DNA of 64,000 bases from Pseudodesulfovibrio sp. S3 (GCF_004025585.1 NZ_QTZO01000006.1:170617-234616), one strand, 5' to 3'. Positions 29,339 through 37,914 are shown, counted from the stretch's first letter. Notes: generated by a model not told the origin, from the sequence alone. Made by a program: numbers and translations.

Positions 29339-29371
29339 AGGGATATCTTTAGTTGACGTGGAGAGCGATGT

Positions 29372-29635
29372 TTACCAGCGCGGACGCTCGGGGCGAGGGC
29401 GGGCTTCGTTGACCTTGAGATTGCGGCCACCGAAGTCGGAACCGTCCAGGCTCTCGATGGCTTCGAGTGCGCCCTGGTCTTCCATTTCAACAAATCCGAA
29501 GCCGCGCGGGCGGCCCGTTTCGCGATCGTTGATCAATTTGACGGAGATGACTTCTCCAAATGCTTCAAACGCAGCGCGTATATCCTCTTCCGTGGCACTC
29601 CAGGGCAGGTTGCCCACATAAATGTTCTTAGCCAT
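29372..29635 (-). CDS. RRM-type RNA-binding protein
   Basis: This single RRM of 87 aa has RNP2 (IYVGNL) and RNP1 (RGFGFVEM) and a short Arg/Pro tail. Such small Gly/Arg-tailed RRM proteins occur in cyanobacteria and Desulfovibrio and are often cold-inducible RNA chaperones; that role is inferred here. A long upstream gap (about 240 bp) precedes it. The neighbouring infA and DEAD-box helicase genes fit a cold/RNA-structure theme. Confidence 0.93.
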   Translation of the reverse strand: MAKNIYVGNLPWSATEEDIRAAFEAFGEVISVKLINDRETGRPRGFGFVEMEDQGALEAIESLDGSDFGGRNLKVNEARPRPERPRW

Positions 29636-29874
29636 TACGTACTAAACTCCAAAAAAAAGTAATGAATAAAAAAGGCGAATTCGCCCGGTGAAACAAAGTC
29701 GAGGAAATGCAAAGCACGTAAGCCTTTCAGAACTCAAGTCATTTCACCCTTCGTCGGCACAGTCCGGCCTTGACCGGGAGCATCCCCGTAGATGCCACCG
29801 ACTACTGTAGTAGAGGGCCTTACGTGGGGATGCGATATCCGTCAAGCAAAAAATGGCTTAAGCAGGAATATGTC
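29636..29874 (-). other. long leader of the RRM gene with inverted repeats
   Basis: This 239-bp gap lies between the small unknown gene and the RRM gene. It contains the palindrome GGCGAATTCGCC near 29676-29689 and an interrupted repeat with arms GCATCCCC (from about 29779) and GGGGATGC (to about 29833). The latter sits 40 bp after the stop of the unknown gene. The region can serve as a terminator for that gene and as a structured leader for the RRM gene. Confidence 0.4.
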
Positions 29875-30174
29875 CTATATTGCGAACTTCATATTGCTGA
29901 AGAATTCCTGTGGATCGTAGAGGCCCGGATTGTCGGCGGATACGGTCTCCATGGCCTTGAAAAATTCGTCCCAGCCCGAGACTTCGGTCACCTTTTTCTT
30001 GTCTATGAAAATCTTGAAAATTGTCCCCCGCGGGCATTTGGTCAGGTTGATTTCCAGAGTGCCCGCGTCGGTCATTTCGGTCCAGAAGGCGGACCAGGCA
30101 GTCCGGTCTCCTTCGGTCTTCTTGAATTTTTCGAAGTATGCCTCGAAAATGCGTTCGATATCAGCTCGTTCCAT
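29875..30174 (-). CDS. small conserved-looking protein of unknown function
   Basis: This is a 99-aa acidic/aromatic soluble protein that I do not recognise. The start at 30174 (MERADIERIF) has AAGGAT upstream, and this ribosome-binding site overlaps the last codons of the sialidase-like gene, so the two are translationally linked. It has many Lys, Asp, Phe and Trp residues, no membrane segment and one Cys. It is the last gene of a three-gene unit with the phenylacetate-CoA ligase and the BNR protein. Confidence 0.7.
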   Translation of the reverse strand: MERADIERIFEAYFEKFKKTEGDRTAWSAFWTEMTDAGTLEINLTKCPRGTIFKIFIDKKKVTEVSGWDEFFKAMETVSADNPGLYDPQEFFSNMKFAI

Positions 30175-30178
30175 GTTC

Positions 30179-31723
30179 TTATCCTTGTCTGAAGTCGTCC
30201 AGGGTAAACCATGTCCCGGCCACGAAGGCGCTGAGAAGCGCTTCGTAGTCCGCAGCAAGGGCATCGCCGTGGTGATAGGCGCAGAAGAATTTTCCGTCAT
30301 CGAGTTCGGTCCAACCGGAGTACCCGAAATCCGGGGCCGCTGCATGTCGGGCGTTGCGCAGTTCCAGGATATGGTCCTGAACCCATTGATCGGGCAGCCC
30401 GTCCCCGGCGTTCCAATTCCATGCATACTCCCGGCGGTAGGCCGGTTCAATGATATTCAGGGATACGCGCCGCCAGGTGCAGTCGGCCATGTTGTCCTCA
30501 AAGGGATAGGGCGCACCGAACATGACGGGCCTGGTCTCGGCGTGATCCGCTGGCACGTTGATTTCGGTGCACAACTCGTTGTTGACATGCAGCATGACCT
30601 TTCCGGCAGCATATTCGAGCCGGATGGTGTTGAATCGGCCGGGGGGAAGGGGGACGGGTTGACCGTCTTCCACGTCCGGGACCATGCGGTCGGGATAGAG
30701 CCGCCACCATGTTCCGAGTCGCAGTCCGCAACCGTTCTTGTCTGCCGCGTCCACCCTGATCTCGGCTTCGAGCCGGGCCGTTGCCGTACGCGGGTCGGTC
30801 ATGGGGCGCAGGGCATAGCGGACCACGGACAGCTTGCCCGCTTCGTTGCTGACGTGCATTCCTTCCGGTGTGAAAATCGGGTTGGCCGGATCAACGGCCC
30901 GGCCGTGTACCCGGAAGCCGGACATGAGCTCGTCCGCTGTGCCGAGCCAGGCGCAGGTGCCCCAGTCCGGCCCCACGTTGCGGTAAGTGACGAGCAGCCG
31001 CCCGTCCGAGATCTGTCCCATGGTCGGTCGGTGGCCCATGAGCGGGGTCGGGACCGGATCGGACCATGATGCGCCGTCATCTTCGCTGATGCACAGGTAC
31101 ATGGGTTCGAAGACGAAGCTGTTTTCGCGCATCAAGGCCAGGATGCGGCCGTCGGGCAGCCGGGTCATGGATGCTTCGCAGAGCACCAGGTTGCGATGGG
31201 CGGCCAGGACCGAAATCTGTTCCCAGGTGTGTCCCTGGTCCGCGGACCGAAAAACTATCTGTTCGGTGGGGGGCTGACGGATGGCCGGGTGTTCTTCCTG
31301 TCCCACATGCTTATGCCCGGTGGTCAACCACACGTTGTTGCCGAGGTTCATGATCCGGTCGTGCATGTCGTGGGTCAGGCCGGTTGCCGGAAAAGGGTTC
31401 CAGGTGTCACCGTTGTTCCGGCTCGTGTGGAAAATGCGCGAACTGTCCGAAATGAGCAGGGACGCGTTGCCAAAGCGGTGCAGGCGAGGGCTGTGACTCC
31501 TGGGCGAATCAGGGTAGATGATCCGTGACCATGTGTGCCCGTTGTCCTCGCTGATCTTCACGACCAGGACGCGACGGGTGGGCCGGACGTGTTTGTCCGC
31601 TTCGTTGTAGATCACGATCAGGCGGCCGTCTCGGGCACGGATGACATCCGGGAAGGCAAGGTAATGGCCTTCGCGTCGATCGATGACGACGTGGCGATCC
31701 GGGTGGTCTGACAGGCTGGGCAT
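30179..31723 (-). CDS. BNR/Asp-box sialidase-fold protein
   Basis: This six-bladed-propeller-type protein has 514 aa. Four Asp boxes fit SxDxGxTW: SEDNGHTW (58-65), SRNNGDTW (101-108), SADQGHTW (160-167) and SEDDGASW (213-220). The C-terminal third has a lectin-like beta-rich appearance (about 300-420). No signal peptide is seen, so it looks cytoplasmic, which is unusual for exo-sialidases. Bacterial members include sialidases and many uncharacterised glycosidase-like proteins. It lies 11 bp after the phenylacetate-CoA ligase gene. Family confidence is high, but substrate is unknown. Confidence 0.8.
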   Translation of the reverse strand: MPSLSDHPDRHVVIDRREGHYLAFPDVIRARDGRLIVIYNEADKHVRPTRRVLVVKISEDNGHTWSRIIYPDSPRSHSPRLHRFGNASLLISDSSRIFHTSRNNGDTWNPFPATGLTHDMHDRIMNLGNNVWLTTGHKHVGQEEHPAIRQPPTEQIVFRSADQGHTWEQISVLAAHRNLVLCEASMTRLPDGRILALMRENSFVFEPMYLCISEDDGASWSDPVPTPLMGHRPTMGQISDGRLLVTYRNVGPDWGTCAWLGTADELMSGFRVHGRAVDPANPIFTPEGMHVSNEAGKLSVVRYALRPMTDPRTATARLEAEIRVDAADKNGCGLRLGTWWRLYPDRMVPDVEDGQPVPLPPGRFNTIRLEYAAGKVMLHVNNELCTEINVPADHAETRPVMFGAPYPFEDNMADCTWRRVSLNIIEPAYRREYAWNWNAGDGLPDQWVQDHILELRNARHAAAPDFGYSGWTELDDGKFFCAYHHGDALAADYEALLSAFVAGTWFTLDDFRQG

Positions 31724-31734
31724 GGGACCTCTGG

Positions 31735-33024
31735 TTACTCTTCCCCGCGTGAATCTTCCACGCGCTTGGTCTTGGCAAAGCTGCGCGGAAGTTCTCCGGG
31801 GCCGAGAATCTTGACCTCGCTGCGGACCAAGATGTGTTTGCGGATTTCATTGGAAAGCGCCTTGCAAAGGTCGTCGCTGCACCCGGTTGCGGCGTCCGGG
31901 GTGCGTTCCACCTGCACGGCCATGTGGTCCAGGCCGTCCTTGCGGGTCAGGAAAATCTTGTATTCGGCGGACAAATCGCCGAAACCTTCCAACACGGAGC
32001 CTATCTGGCCCGGGTAGATGTTCACGCCCCGGAAAATGAACATGTCGTCGGAGCGGCCCATGATCTTGTCCATGCGCGGCATGGCCACCCCACAGGCGCA
32101 CCGGCCAGGAATGAGCCGGGTCAGATCGTGGGTGCGGTAACGGATGAGCGGCGACGCCTCCTTCTTGAGAGAGGTGACCACCATTTCGCCCACCTCGCCG
32201 GGGGCAACCGGCTCCAGGGTCTCGGGGTCGAGGATTTCCAGGATGTACATGTCGGCCCAGTAGTGGATGCCGTCGTGGGCCTGGCATTCGAGCCCGGTGC
32301 CGGGACCGTAGAGTTCGGTCATGCCGACGATGTCGAAACTGTCCTCCAGGCCCAGCGCCTCCTCGAATTGGCGGCGCATCTTGGGGGTGTGCGTCTCGGC
32401 CCCGAAGATGGCTTTCTTGAGATTGATCTGGTCGAACAGGCCCTGTTTCTGCACTTCCTCACCCATGAGCAGGGCCATGGAGGCGGTGGAACACAGGCAG
32501 GTGGCCTTGAGGTCGGTCAGCATCTGGAGTTGGATTTCCAACAGGCCGGGCCCCACGGGCAGGGCCATGGCCCCGAACCGTTCGCAGCCCAGTTGAAAAC
32601 CTGCGCCAGCGGTCCACAGTCCGTAGCCCACGCAGATCTGGACCCTGTCTTCCCTGGTCAGTCCGGCCAGCTCGTAACAGCGGGCGAACATGTCTTTCCA
32701 GGTGTCGATGTCGTTCTGGGTATAGGCAAGAATCTTGCGCTTGCCGGTGGTGCCGCTGGAACCGTGGATTCGGACCACTTCGCTTTCAGCCACGGCGAGC
32801 AGCGGCAGAGGGTAGCCGGACTTGAGGTCGTCCGCCGTGGTGAACGGGAGCTTGCGTATGTCGTCGAGGGTCTTGATGTCGCCGGGTTCCACGCCCGTTT
32901 CCTTCAAACGCGCTTGGTAGAAAGGGCTGTTGGCGTAAGCGTGGCGTGTGGTCCACTGCAAACCGGCAAGCTGTATGTCGGCGATCTGTTCCTCTGTCAA
33001 ATGCGGAATGAAACGGTGGTCCAT
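31735..33024 (-). CDS. paaK: phenylacetate--CoA ligase family enzyme
   Basis: This adenylate-forming ligase makes aryl-CoA from phenylacetate (or indoleacetate), ATP and CoA. The 429 aa match PaaK. The adenylation loop IHGSSGTTGKRKI is clear. The other conserved blocks (ELYGPGTGLECQAH, RTHDLTRLIPGRCACG, GRSDDMFIFRGVNIYP) follow. The start at 33024 is preceded by GGGAG. In sulfate reducers PaaK often works with indolepyruvate oxidoreductases in aromatic amino-acid catabolism; no such gene is nearby. It heads a unit with the BNR protein and a small unknown. Confidence 0.93.
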   Translation of the reverse strand: MDHRFIPHLTEEQIADIQLAGLQWTTRHAYANSPFYQARLKETGVEPGDIKTLDDIRKLPFTTADDLKSGYPLPLLAVAESEVVRIHGSSGTTGKRKILAYTQNDIDTWKDMFARCYELAGLTREDRVQICVGYGLWTAGAGFQLGCERFGAMALPVGPGLLEIQLQMLTDLKATCLCSTASMALLMGEEVQKQGLFDQINLKKAIFGAETHTPKMRRQFEEALGLEDSFDIVGMTELYGPGTGLECQAHDGIHYWADMYILEILDPETLEPVAPGEVGEMVVTSLKKEASPLIRYRTHDLTRLIPGRCACGVAMPRMDKIMGRSDDMFIFRGVNIYPGQIGSVLEGFGDLSAEYKIFLTRKDGLDHMAVQVERTPDAATGCSDDLCKALSNEIRKHILVRSEVKILGPGELPRSFAKTKRVEDSRGEE

Positions 33025-33160
33025 GCCAGGCTCCCTTGATGCGTGTGACGGTGCGCTCCTCCCTTGTGCCGGGAGTTGAAATCCGGTAGCGTTCCGGGTG
33101 CTGCGCTCAGCGGTATTCATGCAGCAAAAGTGACGAATCTTCAAGCCCCAAGGGTATTTT

Positions 33161-33943
33161 ATGGATTTCCTTCCCACCTGGGCCTTTTATCTCGCCGCTG
33201 CCGTGGTCGGCCTTGAAATTGGTGGTTTTGCCACCATTTTCATTCAGCGTTGGATCGACGAACAGCCCATTTGCAAGCCGGGCCGCTCCATTTGCCCGTC
33301 CTGCAGAGAGGGGCTGGGGTGGCGCGATACCATCCCCGTGGTCAGCTATCTGTGGCTCAGGGGGCGATGCCGCCATTGCGGGGTGTCCATCGGTCCCCAG
33401 TACATGCTGACGGAACTCTCCTGCCTGGCCTGGTCGCTGGCCGTGGCCCATGCCTATGGTCCTTCAGCCGAATGGGCCGTCTATCTGGTTTTGGGTGCCA
33501 TGCTCATTACGGGCAGTTTCATCGATTTTGAGACTTTTCTCCTGCCGGACCGCATCACCCTGGGCGGCACCGGTCTGGCTCTGGCCGCCAGTTTCGTGCT
33601 TTCCGAAGGGCCGGGCTGGCAGGACGCTGTTCTGGGCGCTTCGGCGGGAGCCGGGCTGTTCTGGGTGTTGCAGCAGGCCTACAGGTTGTGGCGCAAGGAA
33701 GAGGGACTTGGTACCGGCGATGTCAAGCTCATGGCCATGATAGGGGCCATGACCGGGCTGGCCGGGTTGCCCCTGACCATTCTGGTAGGCTCGGTGACCG
33801 GGGGCGTGGGCAGTGTGTATTACGCGATCAGGCCGGGAAAAGGCGGTATTCGCGGAAGAATTCCCTACGGTCCTTTCCTGAGCCTCGGCTGTATGATCTA
33901 CCTGCTCCACGGCCCGGAGATCATGCGCTGGTGGAATTCCTAG
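33161..33943 (+). CDS. pilD: type IV prepilin peptidase / methyltransferase (A24 family)
   Basis: This inner-membrane aspartic protease cleaves and N-methylates prepilins and pseudopilins. Of its 260 aa, the N-terminal cytoplasmic loop carries two Cys pairs (C45/C48 and C70/C73). The catalytic aspartates are D122 (SFIDFETFLLPD) and D187 (GTGDVKLM). About seven hydrophobic helices are visible. It is divergent from paaK and followed by a bidirectional terminator. No pilin genes lie nearby. Confidence 0.95.
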   Translation: MDFLPTWAFYLAAAVVGLEIGGFATIFIQRWIDEQPICKPGRSICPSCREGLGWRDTIPVVSYLWLRGRCRHCGVSIGPQYMLTELSCLAWSLAVAHAYGPSAEWAVYLVLGAMLITGSFIDFETFLLPDRITLGGTGLALAASFVLSEGPGWQDAVLGASAGAGLFWVLQQAYRLWRKEEGLGTGDVKLMAMIGAMTGLAGLPLTILVGSVTGGVGSVYYAIRPGKGGIRGRIPYGPFLSLGCMIYLLHGPEIMRWWNS

Positions 33944-33977
33944 GCCCTGCCTTTGGCCTTTCTTCTCTCTCCGCAGG

Positions 33978-34007
33978 AAAAAACCGCCCGCTGATGCGGA
34001 CGGTTTT
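33978..34007. terminator. bidirectional terminator between pilD and the BON lipoprotein
   Basis: The arms AAAACCG and CGGTTTT with an inner CCGC/GCGG stem form a hairpin with T-runs on both strands. It lies between two convergent genes. Confidence 0.8.
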
Positions 34008-34041
34008 CTCAGGAGAACGGCTTTGGTCCGTGGTGGAGGGG

Positions 34042-34845
34042 TCACCTTCCCCGATCAGGGTTGGTGACAGCCAGGATCGACTGTGTGGGCTGTGCCGGTT
34101 CGGCTTGGACCTTGGGCCGTAGGGTTTGCTTGCGTGGCTTCTTCTTGGGCTCCGGTGGAATATCCGGCGGCGGCTCCGGCGCAGGGGGCAGTCCGGCTGT
34201 CATGATGTGCGGCTCCGGTCCGCTGTATTCCTGGTGGTAGAGATAGGATATGACGCGGTTGATGCCGTCCATGCCCAGGGCATGGGCCATGATCCGATCG
34301 CGTTCATCCTTTTCCGCGATAACACCGAGCAGGATGATGTCGCCCTGGACAATCTCCACCTCAATGGGCGTACTGACCACCTCGAAATCCGCCAAAAGTT
34401 GGGTTTTCAGTTCCGTGTACCGAGCCTGTTCCCCAAAGAAATCCTGTTCCTCGGTCCCGTCCCGCAGATAGAGACGGCTGATCACGGCCTGTTTGCCTTC
34501 CACCCTGTCCATACATTCGTAGATGGTTCGCAACTGCTCCTGGGAATCGTATTCGCCTACCAGGTAGAGCTTGCCGAAGTAGCAGTGCGTGGTGATCTGA
34601 TCCGCCTGGATGTCCTTGTTCTTGTAGAGTTCCGCCTGGGCGTGTCCGGCGATGATGGCATCCAGCATCTGCTGTTCCGTGGAGCGTTCGTCCATGGCTG
34701 TTTCATATACGGATTGCCCGCCGCCTATGAGCGAGGATATGTACGCAGGCGCACCGGGGATGAGTCCGATGCCGAACGGCACCGCGGCACACCCCGGTAG
34801 AAGGAAGATGATGAGACCGACCAGTGCGAGCTTGAATTTGAACAT
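34042..34845 (-). CDS. BON-domain lipoprotein
   Basis: This predicted lipoprotein of 267 aa has the lipobox LLPGC with Cys19 after a short hydrophobic signal (start at 34845, with GAGGAAGG upstream). Two BON-like repeats (about 75-135 and 150-225) resemble DolP/YraP/OsmY, which bind phospholipid or assist outer-membrane assembly. The C-terminus is a Pro/Lys-rich tail (PEPPPDIPPEPKKKPRK) that could cross the cell wall. It is a single gene. Confidence 0.85.
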   Translation of the reverse strand: MFKFKLALVGLIIFLLPGCAAVPFGIGLIPGAPAYISSLIGGGQSVYETAMDERSTEQQMLDAIIAGHAQAELYKNKDIQADQITTHCYFGKLYLVGEYDSQEQLRTIYECMDRVEGKQAVISRLYLRDGTEEQDFFGEQARYTELKTQLLADFEVVSTPIEVEIVQGDIILLGVIAEKDERDRIMAHALGMDGINRVISYLYHQEYSGPEPHIMTAGLPPAPEPPPDIPPEPKKKPRKQTLRPKVQAEPAQPTQSILAVTNPDRGR

Positions 34846-35078
34846 GCGCCTTCCTCTGTTTGGTTGAGGTCCAGGCCCCACCCGTGGTTGGAGAAAAGCA
34901 AGAAGCCTGCCAGGAACGGGGCAATCGCAGGAGAGAAAGCGCAGCCGTTGGCCTGCAAGGGTTTTGCAATGTCAGGATTTCATTGAAGAAGGATGGCGTG
35001 ATCCAAAAAAAATGGAAACAGGGGGCCGGGAGCGGGAGGCGAGTCTATTTTTTATGGATTTTCAACAAAGAATGGAGG

Positions 35079-36674
35079 TCAATACCTGCCGAGTCCTCTC
35101 TGCGGCCAGTATCCGGTGAATCCCTTGCAGAGGATGATGGTGAATTTTCTGCCGGAACCTTCCCTGAAGGAGGACTCGTAGAAGATGGGTTCACTGACGG
35201 ATTCGAACATCTTGCTCAGGTCGGGAACGGGATTGGGCTGGAACCGTTTGCGTACCATGACGGCGTCCCATCCGATTTTGTCAGCAGCCGGGCTGGGCCA
35301 GAGGTCGTACTGGTTCATGCGCCGCGGTTCCGTCCAGGAGCAATAGGTGATCGGCTGCCCCGGAAGGTAGAAGGCCAGCTCTGAAGTGAAGCCGTAATTG
35401 TCGGACATGGCAAAGACTTTCGCCGGGTTGTCGAACTCGGTTCGCATGAGTTCGTCCACTTTCAGGCCCAGATTGGACCACCCCTTGAGGCGGTGGGTGG
35501 GATTCAGGTCGTCCGGCACGGGGGCGAGCGGTGAAGCAAAGATGATTCCGGTCATGATCAGGGCGAGAGTGGCCAGGATGACTTTGCCGCGCGGCTTGCG
35601 CGTGGGGGCTTCCCACCATTGCTTGAGGGCCATACCGCCGAGCAGGGCGCCGCCCATGAAGGCGGCGGCGGTCCAGTTGGCTTCCACTTTCGACACCAGC
35701 GCCTTGAACGTGAGGATGCCCCACAGGGGCCAGAAAAAGAGCATGGACAGGAGGTCGCGCCGGTATACGGCGTCGAACCGGCCTATGGGGCCGAGCCAGG
35801 ATTTTTTCCAGGCGGTTCGGGTGCCCGCCATGATGGCCAGGAACCACCAGGGGGCCAGGAGGCCGATCTGTGCGCCGAGCATCTCGAAAAATGGACCGAT
35901 GCGTAACGACAGGGCCTTGCTGTTGCCCACGCCCGTGGAAAGTTTGGCTACATGCTTGTAGGCAACCCAGTCATTGTCGATGTTCCAGGCCACGATGGGG
36001 GCCAGGCCGATGATGGAGCCGATGAGCGAGGCCAGCAGAAAACGCCACCAGAACCGGGGCGGCAACTGCCCGCGAAAGTGCAATATCAGTGCGTATACGA
36101 GACCCAGCCCCAGAAAGGCGAGCATCATGTACTTGGCCAGGGTGCCCATTGCCACGCACACGGCCAATATGACGAAAGGCCAGTCGGACGGCGTGTAATC
36201 AGGTTCATTGCGGGTGGCCGCAGCCAGGGCGAAAAAGGCCACGGTCCAGCAGAAAATGAGCGGGTTGTCCGTGGTGGCCAGGATGCCAAGCCCGTTCAGC
36301 AGCGGCATGGTGGCGGCCACGAACAGCACGAAGATCGCCAGCCGGTACTCCCGCCAGACGCGAGACACGCCCACATACAGCGCGGCCTGGATGCCGGTCA
36401 TGCCCAGTATCGATCCGAAGCGCACGCCCAGTTCGGTGTTGCCGAAGATCTGGGTCCACGCGGCGATCATCCAGGCAATGAGCGGTCCCTTGGAATAATA
36501 AGATAATTGCGGCCGCCGAATCCAATCCCAATACTGCGCCTCGTCCTGCACCAGATTCAACTGGCCCGAAGCCACGAACCAGTAGCGCACGGCAAAAGAG
36601 GCAGCAATAAGCAGCAGCGCCAACAGGTCCAGCCGGGGAGAATATCTGTCTTGGGGTGAAGTCATAACCGGCAT
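35079..36674 (-). CDS. GT39/ArnT-like membrane glycosyltransferase
   Basis: This polytopic inner-membrane protein of about 531 aa has at least ten hydrophobic helices and an acidic LVQDEAQYW motif in the first periplasmic loop, as in PMT_2-family enzymes. It also has YYSKGPLIAWM. These enzymes move sugars from polyprenyl-phosphate donors to lipid A, protein or polysaccharide; the acceptor is unknown. The start is uncertain: Met at 36674 or 36665 gives a sensible N-terminus, but neither has a good ribosome-binding site. TATTATACT sits just before the first, so a leaderless message is possible. The C-terminal domain is hydrophilic. Confidence 0.8.
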   Translation of the reverse strand: MPVMTSPQDRYSPRLDLLALLLIAASFAVRYWFVASGQLNLVQDEAQYWDWIRRPQLSYYSKGPLIAWMIAAWTQIFGNTELGVRFGSILGMTGIQAALYVGVSRVWREYRLAIFVLFVAATMPLLNGLGILATTDNPLIFCWTVAFFALAAATRNEPDYTPSDWPFVILAVCVAMGTLAKYMMLAFLGLGLVYALILHFRGQLPPRFWWRFLLASLIGSIIGLAPIVAWNIDNDWVAYKHVAKLSTGVGNSKALSLRIGPFFEMLGAQIGLLAPWWFLAIMAGTRTAWKKSWLGPIGRFDAVYRRDLLSMLFFWPLWGILTFKALVSKVEANWTAAAFMGGALLGGMALKQWWEAPTRKPRGKVILATLALIMTGIIFASPLAPVPDDLNPTHRLKGWSNLGLKVDELMRTEFDNPAKVFAMSDNYGFTSELAFYLPGQPITYCSWTEPRRMNQYDLWPSPAADKIGWDAVMVRKRFQPNPVPDLSKMFESVSEPIFYESSFREGSGRKFTIILCKGFTGYWPQRGLGRY

Positions 36675-36741
36675 GAAGTATAATATTCGGGGAGGAGTGG
36701 CAAGAAGAAGGGAGGGGGGCGGCTTCCGATAGCGGCGCATC

Positions 36742-36821
36742 TGCACATTTTTCGGGCTTTGCCCAATCCTCACCGTAGCCAGGCTACGCCTCCGGTTGGG
36801 CTGCGCCCGAGAAAATGCACA
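36742..36821. repeat. 80-bp nested palindrome
   Basis: Three nested pairs of arms share one centre. The outer arms are TGCACATTTTTCGGGC and GCCCGAGAAAATGCACA. Next come CCCAA (36762-36766) and TTGGG (36796-36800). The innermost arms are the perfect CGTAGCC-A-GGCTACG (36774-36788). The structure would cruciform or fold as a single long hairpin with small bulges. It resembles REP/BIME-type extragenic elements. Confidence 0.6.
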
Positions 36822-36993
36822 GCTGCACCACTCTCGAAAGCCTCATCGCGTTATCGGACTGCTTCGTCAGCAAGACATCGGGGAAGAGAGCCGCTGTTGG
36901 GTGCGTGGCGCACCCAAGGCGCTCCATTTTTTGGGGGAAAGAGGGTCGGAGATTACCCCGCCGAAGGCGGCAACAAGAAGTTTAGAAGGGGGA

Positions 36994-37035
36994 GGCCAGA
37001 GGGGGAACCTCTTTCAAGAGGTTCCCCCTCTGGCC
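36994..37035. repeat. REP-like palindrome after trpA, copy 3
   Basis: A perfect 20-bp inverted repeat (arms 36994-37013 and 37016-37035, 2-base centre) begins 13 bp after the trpA stop on the minus strand, preceded by CTCCGACGGCC. Its core GAACCTCTTGAAAGAGGTTC and flanks align with the trpB-trpA element. It may form the 3' hairpin of the trp message, though a U-run is lacking. Confidence 0.7.
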
Positions 37036-37048
37036 GTCGGAGACGTTT

Positions 37049-37810
37049 TTATTTCCAGGGTTCCATGAAGGAGTCGCTGGATTTGCCGGATTGGATGTGG
37101 GTGATGAGTGCGGAGCCGAACACGGCGGCGTCCATGAGTCCTTCGAATTCCTTGAGCTGGTCCGGGTGCTTGATGCCGAAACCGAGGGCGATGGGAATGT
37201 CGAAGACTTCCTTGGCTTCCGCGAGTTTTTCTTTGATCCGGGCGGGCAGGGATTCGCGCTGGCCGGTGGTGCCGAGCACGGACACGAAGTAGCAGAAGCC
37301 CTGTGCGCCTTGAGCGTAGAGTTTCATGCGTTCCCTGGTGGTGTTCAGGCCGACCAGGGGCACCAGGGAGATGCCGTGCGGGGTGAGGGCGTCCTTGACG
37401 AACTGGGATTCCTCGTGGGGCATGTCCGCGATGATCAGGCCGGAGACCCCGGCAGCTTCGCAGTCGGCGGCGAACGTGTCCAGCCCGTACTGGTAGACCG
37501 GGTTCAGGTAGCCCATGAGCAGCAGGGCTGCCTTGAACTGGCCTTTGCGTTTCTTGAGTTCCGTGAGAATCCACTCAAGGTTGATGCCGTCCTCAAGGCA
37601 TTTGAGGGACGCCTTTTCCACTACCGGGCCGTCGGCCACGGGGTCGGAGAAGGGCATGCCGATCTCGATGACGGATGCGCCTGCGGCGTCCAGTTCGGCC
37701 AGCTCCTTCCAGAACTGCTCCCGGTTCGGAAAACCGGCAGGCAGGAATGGAATGAGGCCGACTTTCCCCTGTTTATTCGCTTCTTCTATCTTTATTTGCA
37801 TTGGGTTCAT
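37049..37810 (-). CDS. trpA: tryptophan synthase alpha chain
   Basis: TrpA cleaves indole-3-glycerol phosphate to indole, which is channelled to TrpB. It is a 253-aa TIM barrel with catalytic Glu in VIEIGMPFSDP and Asp in PVADGPV. The start at 37810 has AAGGGG upstream. It is the last gene of the aromatic operon and is followed by a perfect palindrome. It is separated from trpB by 104 bp holding a REP-like element. Confidence 0.96.
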   Translation of the reverse strand: MNPMQIKIEEANKQGKVGLIPFLPAGFPNREQFWKELAELDAAGASVIEIGMPFSDPVADGPVVEKASLKCLEDGINLEWILTELKKRKGQFKAALLLMGYLNPVYQYGLDTFAADCEAAGVSGLIIADMPHEESQFVKDALTPHGISLVPLVGLNTTRERMKLYAQGAQGFCYFVSVLGTTGQRESLPARIKEKLAEAKEVFDIPIALGFGIKHPDQLKEFEGLMDAAVFGSALITHIQSGKSSDSFMEPWK

Positions 37811-37851
37811 TAGGTACCCCTTTTATTGTCGTTGACGTCGCAACGCGCGCC

Positions 37852-37909
37852 AAAAAGTTTTGGAGATTCCAAAGAACCTTTTTCAAAAGGTTCTTTGGCC
37901 GCCGGAGGC
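37852..37909. repeat. REP-like palindromic element, copy 2 (trpB-trpA gap)
   Basis: Read on the minus strand this is GCCTCCGGCGGC, a 14-bp perfect inverted repeat (37869-37898, centre of 2), then GAATCTCCAAAACTTTTT. It starts 5 bp after the trpB stop. It matches the hslU element at nearly every base; the stem differences (TT/AA there, CA/TG here) preserve pairing. Confidence 0.8.
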
Positions 37910-37914
37910 ATCCT

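Larger units (their letters stand above)
36675..37048. other. repeat-rich gap between the GT39 gene and trpA
   Basis: No gene is supported in these 374 bp. They contain the long palindrome at 36742-36821 and the 20-bp perfect inverted repeat at 36994-37035. The right part lies downstream of trpA (3' side of the aromatic operon); the left part is upstream of the membrane glycosyltransferase gene. Confidence 0.5.
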
